From the NCBI GenBank assembly GCA_012520645.1, contig JAAYNV010000025.1, positions 88,137 through 145,417 of the forward strand: 57,281 nucleotides of DNA. Direction: 5' to 3'. Origin of the DNA: Clostridiales bacterium. Lineage in GTDB: Bacteria > Bacillota > Clostridia > Lachnospirales > Lachnospiraceae. Position 1 is the stretch's first letter. Each line of letters opens with the position of its first letter. The position numbers were made by a program, and so were the translations under genes. Below the pieces are notes generated by a model that was not told where the DNA came from, made no database searches, and saw only the letters and a program-made list of their open reading frames with translations. This document shows positions 17,199 to 26,083 of the stretch, in pieces.

Positions 17199-19284
17199 GG
17201 GAAGGAAATTATCGGAGTGTCTGGCGAAATCCGGCATTGCCCATACGGTCTGTGTGGCAACGGAGTATGGTGAAATCGTATCAAAAGAGCATCCGCTTGT
17301 AACGGTGCACTGCGGAAGGCTGTGCCGGGAGGAAATCACGGAATGGATTCTGGAAGACCGCTTTTTGGCCGTTATAGATGCCACCCATCCTTACGCGGAG
17401 ATCATTACGGAAAATATCCGGGCGGCGCTGCAGGAAGTCAACTGTCCGGAAAGAGGCGGTTTCAAAGAAGACAGACCGGTATTGTCTGTTCCGTATCTGC
17501 GTTTAAAACGGGAAACGGATACCGCTTTAAGTGCAGAAAGGCTGGTACGTTTTGAGACGACAGAGGAGTGTGCAAAAGCCTTGGAGAAAACACAGGGAAA
17601 TATTCTGCTTACGACCGGAAGCAAAGAGCTGGCAGCTTACTGTCATTCCAGGCAGGTAAGAAGCAGGATTTATGTCAGAGTGCTTCCCGGTATGGAGAGC
17701 CTGTCTCTTTGTATGGAGCAGGGAATCCTGGGAAAGCAGATCCTTGCCATGCAGGGACCGTTTACCGTAGAGATGAACGAGGCAATTTTACGGCAGTATC
17801 ACATTTCCTGTCTTGTGACCAAGGAAAGCGGCATATCCGGCGGTTTTTCAGAAAAGCTGGAGGCGGCAAAGAGAGTGGGGATTCCGGTCTTTGTGGTTGG
17901 TCGTCCAAAGGAGAAGGAAGGGTATTCTTTTTCAGAAATATGCAGTGAGATCGAACGAATCTGCGGACAGCCTGTTCGAAAGAGCGGTTGGATGGAAATT
18001 GTTTTGGCAGGTATTGGTATGGGCAGTCCAAAGAATCTGACCAGGGAGGTACAGGAAGCGATAGAGGATGCCGACATTTTACTGGGAGCCCAGAGACTTC
18101 TGCTTTCCTATACGCCGAAGGACGAAAAGCGTCCGTTTTATCAGGCGGATCAGATCGTACCGTATCTGATGGAGAGACAGGAAAAAAGTTTATGGTATGA
18201 AAAGAAAAAAGTCGTGATTTTGTTTTCCGGTGACAGTGGTTTTTACAGCGGATGCCGGTCCGTGTATGATGCACTATATAAGGAAATACAGGCTGGGAGG
18301 CTGAAGGCAGAGGTGCGGATCCTGCCCGGTATTTCTTCGGTTTCGTATCTGGCCGCCTGTATTGGCGAAAGCTATCAGGATGCGGCAGTTTACAGCATTC
18401 ATGGAAAGGAGATATGCAATCTCGTCCGCAAAATAAAGGAAGAGTCGAAAACCTTTTTGCTTCTATCCGGCGCGAAGGATATGAAAAATCTTGGAAGACT
18501 GTTATCAGAAAATGGAATGTCAGAGTGTGAGGTGATTGCAGGATACAGGCTTTCCTACCCGGAGCAGCAGATAAAGAGACTGACACCGGAGGAATGCAGT
18601 ATGGTTGAAGAAGAAGGTCTGTATACCTGCCTGATTCAAAATCCGCATGCAAAAAGCAGGGGACTGGCACACGGAAGGCCGGATAAAGAGTTTATCCGAG
18701 GCCGGGTTCCAATGACCAAGGAGGAGATCAGAGAAATCAGCATTTGTAAGCTAAAGCTTCGTAAGGAAGCCGTGGTTTATGATATTGGAAGTGGCACAGG
18801 CTCCATTGCGGTAGAGGCAGCAGGGCTGTCCGATACGCTCAGAGTCTATGCCATCGAGAAAAAGGAGGAAGCCGTTTCTCTCATTCGAAATAATCAGGAA
18901 AAATTCGGGTTGGAGAATATCTTTATAAAAGAAGGCGAAGCACCGGAAGCTTTTTTGGATCTGCCGGTTCCGACCCATGCTTTTATCGGCGGCAGCGGCG
19001 GAAGATTAAGGGAAATTTTATCGGAATTGTATCGTCGGAATCCCAATATGCGTATCGTCATGAATGCAGTCAGCCTGGAAACAGTCTGTGAGTTTCGTGA
19101 GATATTGTCCCTCGGTCAGAATTGCTGCCAGAGGGAAGGAAACAGACCGGATGGCTGCATGAGAATCAAAGATGTAGAACTTGTACAGATTCAGGTAAGC
19201 AGAGCAGGGAAAACAGGAAACTATCACTTAATGCAGGCCGAGAACCCGGTCTGGATCTGTGCATTTTCTTTTTGTGAGAGATGA
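17164..19284 (+). CDS. cbiJET: Trifunctional corrin enzyme: CbiJ reductase - CbiE C5-methylase - CbiT C15-methylase/decarboxylase
   Basis: One 706-residue reading frame carries three pathway steps. Residues 1 to about 265 are precorrin-6A reductase (CbiJ), with FAGTTEGRKLSECL and VIDATHPYAEIITENI. About 275-480 is CbiE, with AGIGMGSPKNLT, ILLGAQRLLL and FSGDSGFYSGC. About 510-706 is CbiT, with FIRGRVPMTKEEIR, VVYDIGSGTGSIAVEAA and THAFIGGSGG. The start is TTG 17164 with AAGGAGAGG about eleven bases upstream. CbiE-CbiT fusions are common (as in CobL); having CbiJ in front is less so. Fusing sequential enzymes could channel unstable corrin intermediates; that is inference. Confidence 0.92.
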   Translation: MKELLIFAGTTEGRKLSECLAKSGIAHTVCVATEYGEIVSKEHPLVTVHCGRLCREEITEWILEDRFLAVIDATHPYAEIITENIRAALQEVNCPERGGFKEDRPVLSVPYLRLKRETDTALSAERLVRFETTEECAKALEKTQGNILLTTGSKELAAYCHSRQVRSRIYVRVLPGMESLSLCMEQGILGKQILAMQGPFTVEMNEAILRQYHISCLVTKESGISGGFSEKLEAAKRVGIPVFVVGRPKEKEGYSFSEICSEIERICGQPVRKSGWMEIVLAGIGMGSPKNLTREVQEAIEDADILLGAQRLLLSYTPKDEKRPFYQADQIVPYLMERQEKSLWYEKKKVVILFSGDSGFYSGCRSVYDALYKEIQAGRLKAEVRILPGISSVSYLAACIGESYQDAAVYSIHGKEICNLVRKIKEESKTFLLLSGAKDMKNLGRLLSENGMSECEVIAGYRLSYPEQQIKRLTPEECSMVEEEGLYTCLIQNPHAKSRGLAHGRPDKEFIRGRVPMTKEEIREISICKLKLRKEAVVYDIGSGTGSIAVEAAGLSDTLRVYAIEKKEEAVSLIRNNQEKFGLENIFIKEGEAPEAFLDLPVPTHAFIGGSGGRLREILSELYRRNPNMRIVMNAVSLETVCEFREILSLGQNCCQREGNRPDGCMRIKDVELVQIQVSRAGKTGNYHLMQAENPVWICAFSFCER

Positions 19285-19291
19285 GGTCAGA

Positions 19292-20719
19292 ATGAAATTA
19301 AAGAGAGTTATGATTGCCGCTCCAAAGAGTGGAAGCGGAAAAACAACCATTACCTGTGCGCTTCTACAGGCACTGAAAGATATGGGTGGACAGGTCGTTT
19401 CATATAAATGCGGACCGGATTATATCGATCCGATGTTTCATGAAAAGGTCATAGGACTTCCGTCGAAAAATTTGGACACTTATTTTACAGACGAACAGAA
19501 AACGAAGGAACTGTTGTTGAAAAACAGGACCGAAGAGGAATATGCGGTTTTAGAGGGTGTGATGGGGCTTTATGATGGACTGGGAGGAGTCCGGGAGGAG
19601 GGCTCTTCCTATCATCTGGCGAAGGTGACAGGAACACCGGTTATCCTGGTGGTGGATGCGAAGGGAATGGGATATTCCATCCTACCGCTTCTGGCGGGAT
19701 TTCTTGCGTATGATAAGGAACATCTTATCCGGGGGGTGATTCTGAACCGGATGTCAAAGGCTTATTATGGAAGCATTGCACCTCTGATTGAGGAAGAGTT
19801 AAAAATAAACGTTTTAGGGTACTTTCCGGAGCATAAGGAATTTTGTATCGAAAGCAGACATCTTGGGTTAGTACTGCCGGAGGAACTGGAGCATATCAGA
19901 GCACAACTGCATCAGGCAGCAGAAGAGCTTAAAAGGACGGTTTCTTTAGAAGCAATCCTGCGGGTGGCAGAGAGTGCACGGGAGTTTGAGGAAGAAGAGA
20001 GCGCCGGTCATATCCCTACCGGGAAAGACAGTATGGAGAAAGTGCAGATATCTGCAGGAAAAGAGTATAAAGAGAAGCAGTTGTTTGTCAGACCGGTAAT
20101 CGCAGTAGCACGGGATGAGGCATTTTGTTTTTACTATGCGGACAATTTACGCTTGTTAGAGGAATACGGAGCAGAATTAAAGTTTTTTTCACCGATTCAT
20201 GATGTCGGACTGCCGGATGGATGCCATGCTCTGCTGCTTGGCGGAGGTTATCCGGAACTGTACGCCGATCGTTTGAGTAAAAATGTCGGAATGCGAGCAG
20301 CTATTCAAAAGGCAGCAGAACAGGGAATGCCCATTGTGGCAGAGTGCGGTGGTTTTATGTATCTTCATTCTGCCATAAGAAAGGACGAGGAAAGCTATGA
20401 CATGGCAGGAGTCATTCCGGCGGTCTGCTCGGATTCCGGGAGGCTGGCTCGCTTCGGTTATATAGAGCTTAGGGAGAAAAAAAGCAGTTTTCTGCCAACG
20501 GGAGAGCGAATCAAAGGACATGAATTTCATTATTATGACAGTACGGAGAACGGAACGGACTGTCTGGCGGTAAAACCGGTAACAGGCAGGGAGTATCCCT
20601 GCGTAATGGAAGGAGAAAATTACTGGTTCGGCTTTCCACACCTTTATTATCCGTCCAATCCGGCTTTTGCGGAACGGTTTGTGGAAAAGGCGGCAGATTT
20701 TTTGCACAACAGGCTGTAA
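19292..20719 (+). CDS. cbiA: Cobyrinate a,c-diamide synthase
   Basis: A 475-residue glutamine-dependent amidotransferase that amidates the a and c side chains of cobyrinic acid. The ATP-binding start is MIAAPKSGSGKTTITCALL, followed by YKCGPDYIDPMFHE and GVMGLYDGL; the glutaminase half carries the nucleophile in AECGGFMYL and the conserved HEFHYYDS. ATG 19292 with TGAGG eight bases before is better than the upstream ATG inside the previous gene. A linker of about 30 charged residues (around 230-265) separates the halves. It is the last cobalamin gene; 60 bases later the trp promoter begins. Confidence 0.95.
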   Translation: MKLKRVMIAAPKSGSGKTTITCALLQALKDMGGQVVSYKCGPDYIDPMFHEKVIGLPSKNLDTYFTDEQKTKELLLKNRTEEEYAVLEGVMGLYDGLGGVREEGSSYHLAKVTGTPVILVVDAKGMGYSILPLLAGFLAYDKEHLIRGVILNRMSKAYYGSIAPLIEEELKINVLGYFPEHKEFCIESRHLGLVLPEELEHIRAQLHQAAEELKRTVSLEAILRVAESAREFEEEESAGHIPTGKDSMEKVQISAGKEYKEKQLFVRPVIAVARDEAFCFYYADNLRLLEEYGAELKFFSPIHDVGLPDGCHALLLGGGYPELYADRLSKNVGMRAAIQKAAEQGMPIVAECGGFMYLHSAIRKDEESYDMAGVIPAVCSDSGRLARFGYIELREKKSSFLPTGERIKGHEFHYYDSTENGTDCLAVKPVTGREYPCVMEGENYWFGFPHLYYPSNPAFAERFVEKAADFLHNRL

Positions 20720-20778
20720 GGATAACGGAAAAATTATAATTTCCTGCCTTACCAATATCAACTAAAATAAAAAAATGA

Positions 20779-20807
20779 TTGACATTGTAAAAACAGAGTG
20801 GTATTAT
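20779..20807 (+). promoter_or_regulatory. Promoter of the trp operon
   Basis: TTGACA at 20779-20784 and TATTAT at 20802-20807 with a 17-base spacer: near-consensus for the housekeeping sigma factor. Transcription would begin near 20814, just ahead of the T-box leader. Confidence 0.8.
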
Positions 20808-20835
20808 ACCAATAATTTAATAACACCAATAAACC

Positions 20836-21119
20836 GTTGAAGTGGAGATAAAAACAAGTCGTGCACTCACAGAGAGCCGGGATTGCTGGGAACCGGCAGA
20901 ACGCAGTTTGTTAAATGGACCACTGAGGGCGCAGTCAAAGGCAGTAAGCTGCTGAGTATTCTGCGACGTCATGCACGCGTCAGAGGCAGGGAATATGATG
21001 GTATTCCTAAAGAGGGCAGAAGGCAGAGGCTTTCTGAATCAAGGTGGCACCGCGGAACGTTTTTTGAGTCTCCGTCCTTGATGGGATTTTGTATCCTATC
21101 AGGGACAGAGGCTTTTTTT
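20836..21119 (+). ncRNA. T-box leader (tryptophan type) of the trp operon
   Basis: The 435 bases between cbiA and trpD hold a T-box riboswitch. The T-box sequence AAGGTGGCACCGCGGA is at 21041-21056. Stem I has the expected AGAGAGCCGG and its GCTGGGAACCGGC apical region (about 20871-20900). A UGG triplet at 20916-20918, followed by a purine, is the likely specifier codon, matching tRNA-Trp and the downstream genes. Uncharged tRNA-Trp would stabilise the antiterminator and allow transcription. The 5' boundary is approximate. Confidence 0.92.
21067..21119 (+). terminator. Intrinsic terminator of the trp T-box
   Basis: CTCCGTCCTTGATGGGAT (21070-21087) pairs imperfectly with ATCCTATCAGGGACAGAG (21093-21110), followed by GC and seven T. 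The left arm includes the CGTCCTT segment that would alternatively pair with the T-box to form the antiterminator. Confidence 0.85.
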
Positions 21120-21154
21120 GTACGATAGGAAACGAGCGAAAGGAGAGAGTTACA

Positions 21155-22164
21155 ATGATTAAAGAAGCGATTCAAAAGGTAGTTATGAACCAGAACCTGA
21201 CCTATGTGGAAGCAGAACAGGTTATGGATGAGATTATGAGCGGGGAGGCTTCCCAGATTCAGATGTCGGCGTATCTGACAGCCATGTCATTAAAGGGAGA
21301 GACGATTGACGAGATTACGGCTTCGGCAGCCGGAATGCGCAAGCACTGTATCCGTCTTTTACATGACATGGATGTGTTGGAAATTGTGGGTACAGGAGGG
21401 GATAAATCCAATTCCTTCAATATTTCCACAACCTCTGCACTGGTAGTATCGGCGGCAGGCGTTCCGGTGGCAAAGCACGGAAATCGTGCGGCAAGCAGCA
21501 AATGCGGCGCAGCAGATGTACTGGAAGCACTGGGAGTAAACATTGCTGTTTCGCCGGAAAAGAGCCGGGAGATTCTGGAAAAGATCGGTATCTGTTTTTT
21601 TTGTTCGCACAGAACTATCACATTGCGATGAAATATGTGGCTCCGGTGCGTAAGGAACTGGGAATTCGTACCGTGTTTAACATCTTAGGACCGCTTTCCA
21701 ATCCCGCAGGTGCTAACATGCAGCTTTTAGGTGTTTATGATGAGATGCTGGTAGAGCCGATGGCAAAAGTACTGGAAAAGCTGGGAGTCCACAATGCGAT
21801 GGTGGTATACGGACAGGACTGTCTGGATGAGATTTCCATGAGCGCGCCGACCCGGGTATGTGAGATCCGAAACGGAAAATTCAGCCGTTATACGATAGAG
21901 CCGGAGCAGTTCGGTATGAAAAGATGCAGGAAGGACGAACTGACCGGAGGCACGCCGCAGGAGAATGCAAAGATTACGCGGGATATTTTAGGAGGGTCAA
22001 AGGGACCCGGAAGGGATGCTGTTGTTTTGAATTCAGCAGCAGCACTTTATATCGCCAAGCCGGAACTGACACTGGAGGGTGCCGTGAAACTGGCGCAGGA
22101 GACGATCGACAGTGGAAAGGCATTGGCGCAGCTTGAGAAATTTATTGAACTGAGCAATTCCTGA
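21155..22164 (+). pseudogene. trpD: Anthranilate phosphoribosyltransferase, frameshifted in a T8 run
   Basis: Read together, two overlapping frames make a complete TrpD, the second step of tryptophan synthesis. The N-terminal frame (ATG 21155) gives [16 protein letters not shown] and [19 protein letters not shown]; the C-terminal frame resumes at [20 protein letters not shown] and runs to 22164 with [11 protein letters not shown]. The switch is in eight T at 21595-21602. One added T restores the frame with an extra Phe; removing two gives the more usual [11 protein letters not shown]. As written, the product would stop at 21631, losing about half the enzyme. Sequencing error, real decay and slippage on the T run are all possible. 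It directly follows the T-box; no trpE or trpG precedes it. Confidence 0.9.
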
Positions 22165-22202
22165 AAAATGGAAAATATAGCAGAAAGGCAAGGAGAGAGG
22201 AA

Positions 22203-23005
22203 ATGATCTTGGAAGAAATTGCAGCCAAAACAAGAGTGCGTATCGAAGAACAGAAGCGCAAAAAGAGTCTGGAAGGGGTGCGCAGGGAAGCGGAGCAGTT
22301 CCCACACCGGAATGACCTGCCGCCGTTTGCATTTGAAAAAGCACTGCGGGGGGGGAAGAGATTTCCTTTATCTGTGAAGTGAAAAAGGCATCTCCATCCA
22401 AGGGTGTGATCGCACAGGATTTTCCTTATCTGCATATTGCCATGGAATATGAGGAGGCTGGAGCAGCCGCCATCTCTGTTCTGACGGAACCTTTTTACTT
22501 TCAGGGAAGTGACAACTATCTGCTGCAGATTGCGGAGAGCGTTAACATTCCGGTACTGCGGAAGGATTTTACGGTGGATGCCTACCAGATTTATGAGGCA
22601 AAAAGACTGGGAGCCTCGGCTGTACTGCTCATCTGTGCGCTGTTAGATACGCAGACTCTGACAGAATACCGCAACATTGCAGAGAGCCTTGGAATGTCTG
22701 CGCTGGTGGAGGCCCATACGGAGGCGGAGGTGGAGTCGGCGCTTAAGAGCGGTGCACGGATCATCGGGGTCAATAACCGTAATCTGAAGACCTTTGAGGT
22801 GGATGTGACGACCAGTATACGGCTCAGAAAGCTCGTGCCGTCTGATATCGTATTTGTATCGGAGAGCGGCATAAAGGGTCGGGAAGATATAGCCAGATTG
22901 CAGAAAAACGGCACGAATGCCGTGCTGATCGGAGAAACCTTTATGCGCAGTGCAGACAAAAAGAAACAGCTCGCGGTCTTAAGAGGGATCATAGATGAAA
23001 ATTAA
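22203..23005 (+). pseudogene. trpC: Indole-3-glycerol phosphate synthase, frameshifted in a G8 run
   Basis: The gene begins at ATG 22203 (AAGGAGAGG upstream) with MILEEIAAKTRVRIEEQK and PPFAFEKAL, but after 59 codons reaches TGA at 22380. The remainder, from about 22356, reads in another frame: EEISFICEVKKASPSKG, then VLRKDFTVDAYQIYEA, GVNNRNLKTFEVD and VFVSESGI, ending at 23005. The break is in eight G at 22348-22355; one extra G (or two fewer) joins the halves as ALRG(G)EEISF. A start at GTG 22379 would lack the first part of the barrel and is unlikely to be functional. It overlaps trpF by 11 bases. The same explanations apply as for trpD. Confidence 0.9.
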
Positions 23006-23606
23006 AATTTGTGGACTGACCCGCATGGCGGACATCGAAGCGGTCAATGCAGTACGTCCGGACTATATCGGCTTTGTTTTTGCAAAGAGCAGAAGACAGG
23101 TAAACCCCAGACAGGCAAAGGCATTGGCAGAGGCCCTTTTGCCGTCCATTCGCAGAGTAGGAGTCTTTGTGGATGAAAGGATAGAGACTGTTCTGGAAAT
23201 CGCAGAAATGGAGATGATCGATGTGATTCAGCTGCACGGCAGGGAGTCCGCGGCATATGTGGTCAGTTTAAAAAGGCAGACAGGACTTCCTGTTGTAAAG
23301 GCAGTTCGCGTGGATCAGACGGTGGATATGAAGGAGCGACTTCGTTGTTATGAGGCGGCAGGTGTGGATGCCTTCCTGTTTGACAACGGACCGGGTGGAA
23401 CCGGAGAGCGTTTTGAGTGGAAGCAGATTCCGCAGACAGGACTTCCTTATTTTCTGGCGGGAGGAATCTGTCCGGATAATGTAAAAGCGGTGATGCAGCT
23501 TCCGAAAGCTCCTTATGCACTGGATGTCAGCAGTGGTGTAGAAACGGACGGCGTAAAGGATGCAGTGAAGATCAAACAGCTGGTAGAACTGGTACACAGA
23601 CTGTAG
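22995..23606 (+). CDS. trpF: Phosphoribosylanthranilate isomerase
   Basis: A 203-residue TIM-barrel isomerase, step three of the tryptophan pathway. KIKICGLTR carries the catalytic cysteine, IGFVFAKSRRQV the phosphate-side loop, and VDAFLFDNGPGGTGERFEW, FLAGGICPDNV and YALDVSSGVETDGVKD complete the family pattern; the catalytic aspartate is in the LFDN segment. It is intact, in contrast to the two genes upstream. Start overlaps the trpC end by 11 bases. Confidence 0.95.
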   Translation: MKIKICGLTRMADIEAVNAVRPDYIGFVFAKSRRQVNPRQAKALAEALLPSIRRVGVFVDERIETVLEIAEMEMIDVIQLHGRESAAYVVSLKRQTGLPVVKAVRVDQTVDMKERLRCYEAAGVDAFLFDNGPGGTGERFEWKQIPQTGLPYFLAGGICPDNVKAVMQLPKAPYALDVSSGVETDGVKDAVKIKQLVELVHRL

Positions 23607-23653
23607 GAAAAGTCTGATAGAAAAAGAAACAACAAAAGGAGTGGAGAAAGAGA

Positions 23654-24838
23654 ATGTCAAAAGGAAGATACGGGATTCACGGCGGACAGTATGTGCCGGA
23701 AACTCTGATGAATGAGCTGATTAAGCTGGAAAAGGCTTATGAATTTTATAAACAGGATGCGGAATTTAATAAGGAACTACAGACGCTTTTGAATGAATAT
23801 GCAGGACGTCCTTCTCTGTTATACTATGCGGAGAAGATGACAAAGGATCTGGGCGGTGCCAAAATCTATATAAAAAGAGAGGATTTGAATCATACCGGTT
23901 CCCATAAGATCAATAATGTGCTTGGTCAGGTGTTGCTTGCCAAAAAGATGGGAAAGACAAGAGTAATTGCGGAGACCGGAGCCGGACAGCATGGTGTTGC
24001 GACTGCTACAGCGGCAGCGCTTATGGGAATGGAATGTGAAATTTTCATGGGAAAAGAGGATACGGACCGTCAGGCGCTCAATGTCTACCGGATGGAGCTT
24101 CTGGGAGCGAAGGTGCATCCGGTTCTGACCGAAACACAGACCTTAAAGGATGCCGTGAACGAGACGATGCGGGAGTGGACAAACCGGGTGGATGATACGC
24201 TGTATGTACTCGGGTCCGTTATGGGTCCGCATCCGTTTCCGATGATCGTACGGGATTTCCAGAGCGTGATCAGCAGGGAGGCAAAAGAGCAGATTCTGTT
24301 AAAGGAAGGGAAGCTTCCGGGTGCTGTAGTAGCCTGTGTGGGCGGCGGCAGCAATGCCATGGGTGCCTTTTATCATTTTATACCGGATGAGGGAGTAAAA
24401 CTGATCGGATGTGAGGCAGCAGGACACGGTGTACATACGGATAAAAATGCGGCGACGATCGCTAACGGTACGTTGGGCGTATTCCATGGCATGAAGTCCT
24501 ATTTCTGCCAGAATGAATACGGACAGATTGCACCGGTCTATTCGATTTCGGCGGGACTGGATTATCCGGGCATCGGACCGGAGCATGCCTATCTGCATGA
24601 TACGGGAAGGGCACAGTATGTACCGGTTACAGATGAGGAAGCGGTGGAAGCCTTTGAATATCTGGCAAGAACAGAAGGAATCATCTGCGCGATTGAAAGC
24701 GCACATGCCGTGGCACAGGTCAAAAAAATGGCGCCGTCTATGAGGCAGGACGAGAGCATCATCATCTGCCTGTCCGGCAGAGGCGATAAGGACGTGGCAG
24801 CCATTGCAAGATACAGGGGGGTAGACATCCATGAATAG
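23654..24838 (+). CDS. trpB: Tryptophan synthase beta chain
   Basis: A 394-residue PLP enzyme that condenses indole and serine. It begins [16 protein letters not shown]; the PLP lysine is in [10 protein letters not shown], and [24 protein letters not shown] phosphate loop (here [12 protein letters not shown]) and LSGRGDKDV are present. Length and motifs fit the standard TrpB1 that works with TrpA. AAAGGAGTGGAG lies before ATG 23654. It overlaps trpA by eight bases, as usual for the coupled pair. Confidence 0.97.
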   Translation: MSKGRYGIHGGQYVPETLMNELIKLEKAYEFYKQDAEFNKELQTLLNEYAGRPSLLYYAEKMTKDLGGAKIYIKREDLNHTGSHKINNVLGQVLLAKKMGKTRVIAETGAGQHGVATATAAALMGMECEIFMGKEDTDRQALNVYRMELLGAKVHPVLTETQTLKDAVNETMREWTNRVDDTLYVLGSVMGPHPFPMIVRDFQSVISREAKEQILLKEGKLPGAVVACVGGGSNAMGAFYHFIPDEGVKLIGCEAAGHGVHTDKNAATIANGTLGVFHGMKSYFCQNEYGQIAPVYSISAGLDYPGIGPEHAYLHDTGRAQYVPVTDEEAVEAFEYLARTEGIICAIESAHAVAQVKKMAPSMRQDESIIICLSGRGDKDVAAIARYRGVDIHE

Positions 24839-25610
24839 AATCAGAAAAGTTTTTGAAAACGGAAAAGCATTTATCGGTTTTTTGACCGGAGGCGATCCGA
24901 ATATTGAAAAATCGGAGGAGTTTATCGGGAAAATGATTGATGCGGGCTGTGATCTGGTGGAAATCGGAATTCCTTTCTCCGACCCGATTGCAGAGGGACC
25001 GGTCATCCAGGCGGCAGATTTGCGGGCACTTTCCGCCCATACTACAACAGATGATATTTTTAAACTGGCATCAAGAGTGCGCAGCAAATATGCGGATACG
25101 CCGTTAGTCGTCATGACCTATTTGAATCCGGTGTTTAAATACGGCTATGAGCGGTTTTTTGAAAACTGCAAAAAAAACGGAATCGACGGAATCATCGTAC
25201 CGGATATGCCGTTTGAAGAAAAAGGGGAGCTTCGCGAGCTTGCAAAAGAAAATGGCGTTGCTGTCATTTCAATGATTGCGCCGACTTCGGAGGAACGTAT
25301 CCGGGCGATTGCAGAGGATGCGGATGAAAACGGATTTTTATATGTGGTTTCTTCCATGGGAGTGACCGGGGTACGCAGTGAGATCAAGACCGATCTGGCT
25401 TCCATTATGCAGGCAGTGCGTGCTGCAACGGATATTCCGGCAGCAATCGGCTTTGGCATCAATACACCGCAGCAGGCGGCCAGGATGGCAGGACTGGCAG
25501 ACGGCGTGATCGTAGGCAGTGCGATTGTCCGGCTGGCAGAGCAGTACGGAGAGAAGGCTGGAGATGCTATTTTTGAATATGTAAAAAGCATGAAGGATGC
25601 AATCCGTTGA
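24831..25610 (+). CDS. trpA: Tryptophan synthase alpha chain
   Basis: A 259-residue TIM-barrel lyase that releases indole from indole-3-glycerol phosphate for Trp[33 protein letters not shown] with the catalytic glutamate and aspartate nearby, [22 protein letters not shown] and [12 protein letters not shown] are all present. It is the last clear trp gene. A SpoVA gene follows after 60 bases with its own strong ribosome site. Confidence 0.97.
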   Translation: MNRIRKVFENGKAFIGFLTGGDPNIEKSEEFIGKMIDAGCDLVEIGIPFSDPIAEGPVIQAADLRALSAHTTTDDIFKLASRVRSKYADTPLVVMTYLNPVFKYGYERFFENCKKNGIDGIIVPDMPFEEKGELRELAKENGVAVISMIAPTSEERIRAIAEDADENGFLYVVSSMGVTGVRSEIKTDLASIMQAVRAATDIPAAIGFGINTPQQAARMAGLADGVIVGSAIVRLAEQYGEKAGDAIFEYVKSMKDAIR

Positions 25611-25670
25611 ATATTTTTAGATCAAATGGCAGAAAATAGTTCCATATAAGAAAACAGGAGGTTTTCGGTT

Positions 25671-26027
25671 ATGGACTATGTAAATGCGTTCTGGGTCGGC
25701 GGGTTAATCTGCGCTCTTGTTCAGATTTTAATGGAGAAGACAAAAATGATGCCGGGCAGGATTATGGTACTTCTGGTGTGCACCGGGGCACTGATCAGTG
25801 TATTCGGCTGGTATGAACCGTTTCAGAAATTTGCAGGAGCAGGAGCAAGCGTGCCGCTTCTTGGTTTTGGCAATGTTTTGATGAAAGGTGTCAAAGAGGC
25901 GGTGGATCAGCAGGGATTTTTAGGGCTTTTTGCCGGAGGCTTCAAAGCGGGGGCCGTGGGCACGTCGGCAGCGTTGATTTTTGGTTATCTTGCCAGTCTG
26001 ATTTTTAATCCGAAGATGAAATCCTAA
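25671..26027 (+). CDS. spoVAE: SpoVAE-like spore membrane protein
   Basis: A 118-residue protein with about four hydrophobic segments. Segments such as FWVGGLICALVQILME, KMMPGRIMVLLVCTGA and AGGFKAGAVGTSAALIFGYLA resemble SpoVAE/SpoVAEb, small proteins of the channel that moves dipicolinic acid into and out of spores. ACAGGAGG precedes the start. The usual neighbours spoVAC and spoVAD are not here, so this is either a stand-alone copy or the operon lies elsewhere. It is evidence that the organism, or its recent ancestor, sporulates. Confidence 0.85.
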   Translation: MDYVNAFWVGGLICALVQILMEKTKMMPGRIMVLLVCTGALISVFGWYEPFQKFAGAGASVPLLGFGNVLMKGVKEAVDQQGFLGLFAGGFKAGAVGTSAALIFGYLASLIFNPKMKS

Positions 26028-26083
26028 GGAAACAGAAAACGGTAGTAATGGCTGAAAGATCATGCCAAAAGGGAGTGCAGTAT

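Noticed and set aside
20883..21128. Open frame across the trp T-box
   Set aside because: The bases are accounted for by T-box stem I, the T-box sequence and the terminator; no ribosome site.
21595..21602. Programmed ribosomal frameshift on the T8 run of trpD
   Set aside because: A slippery run is present, but no stimulatory structure was recognised and the same kind of defect occurs in four other genes, so error or mutation is simpler.
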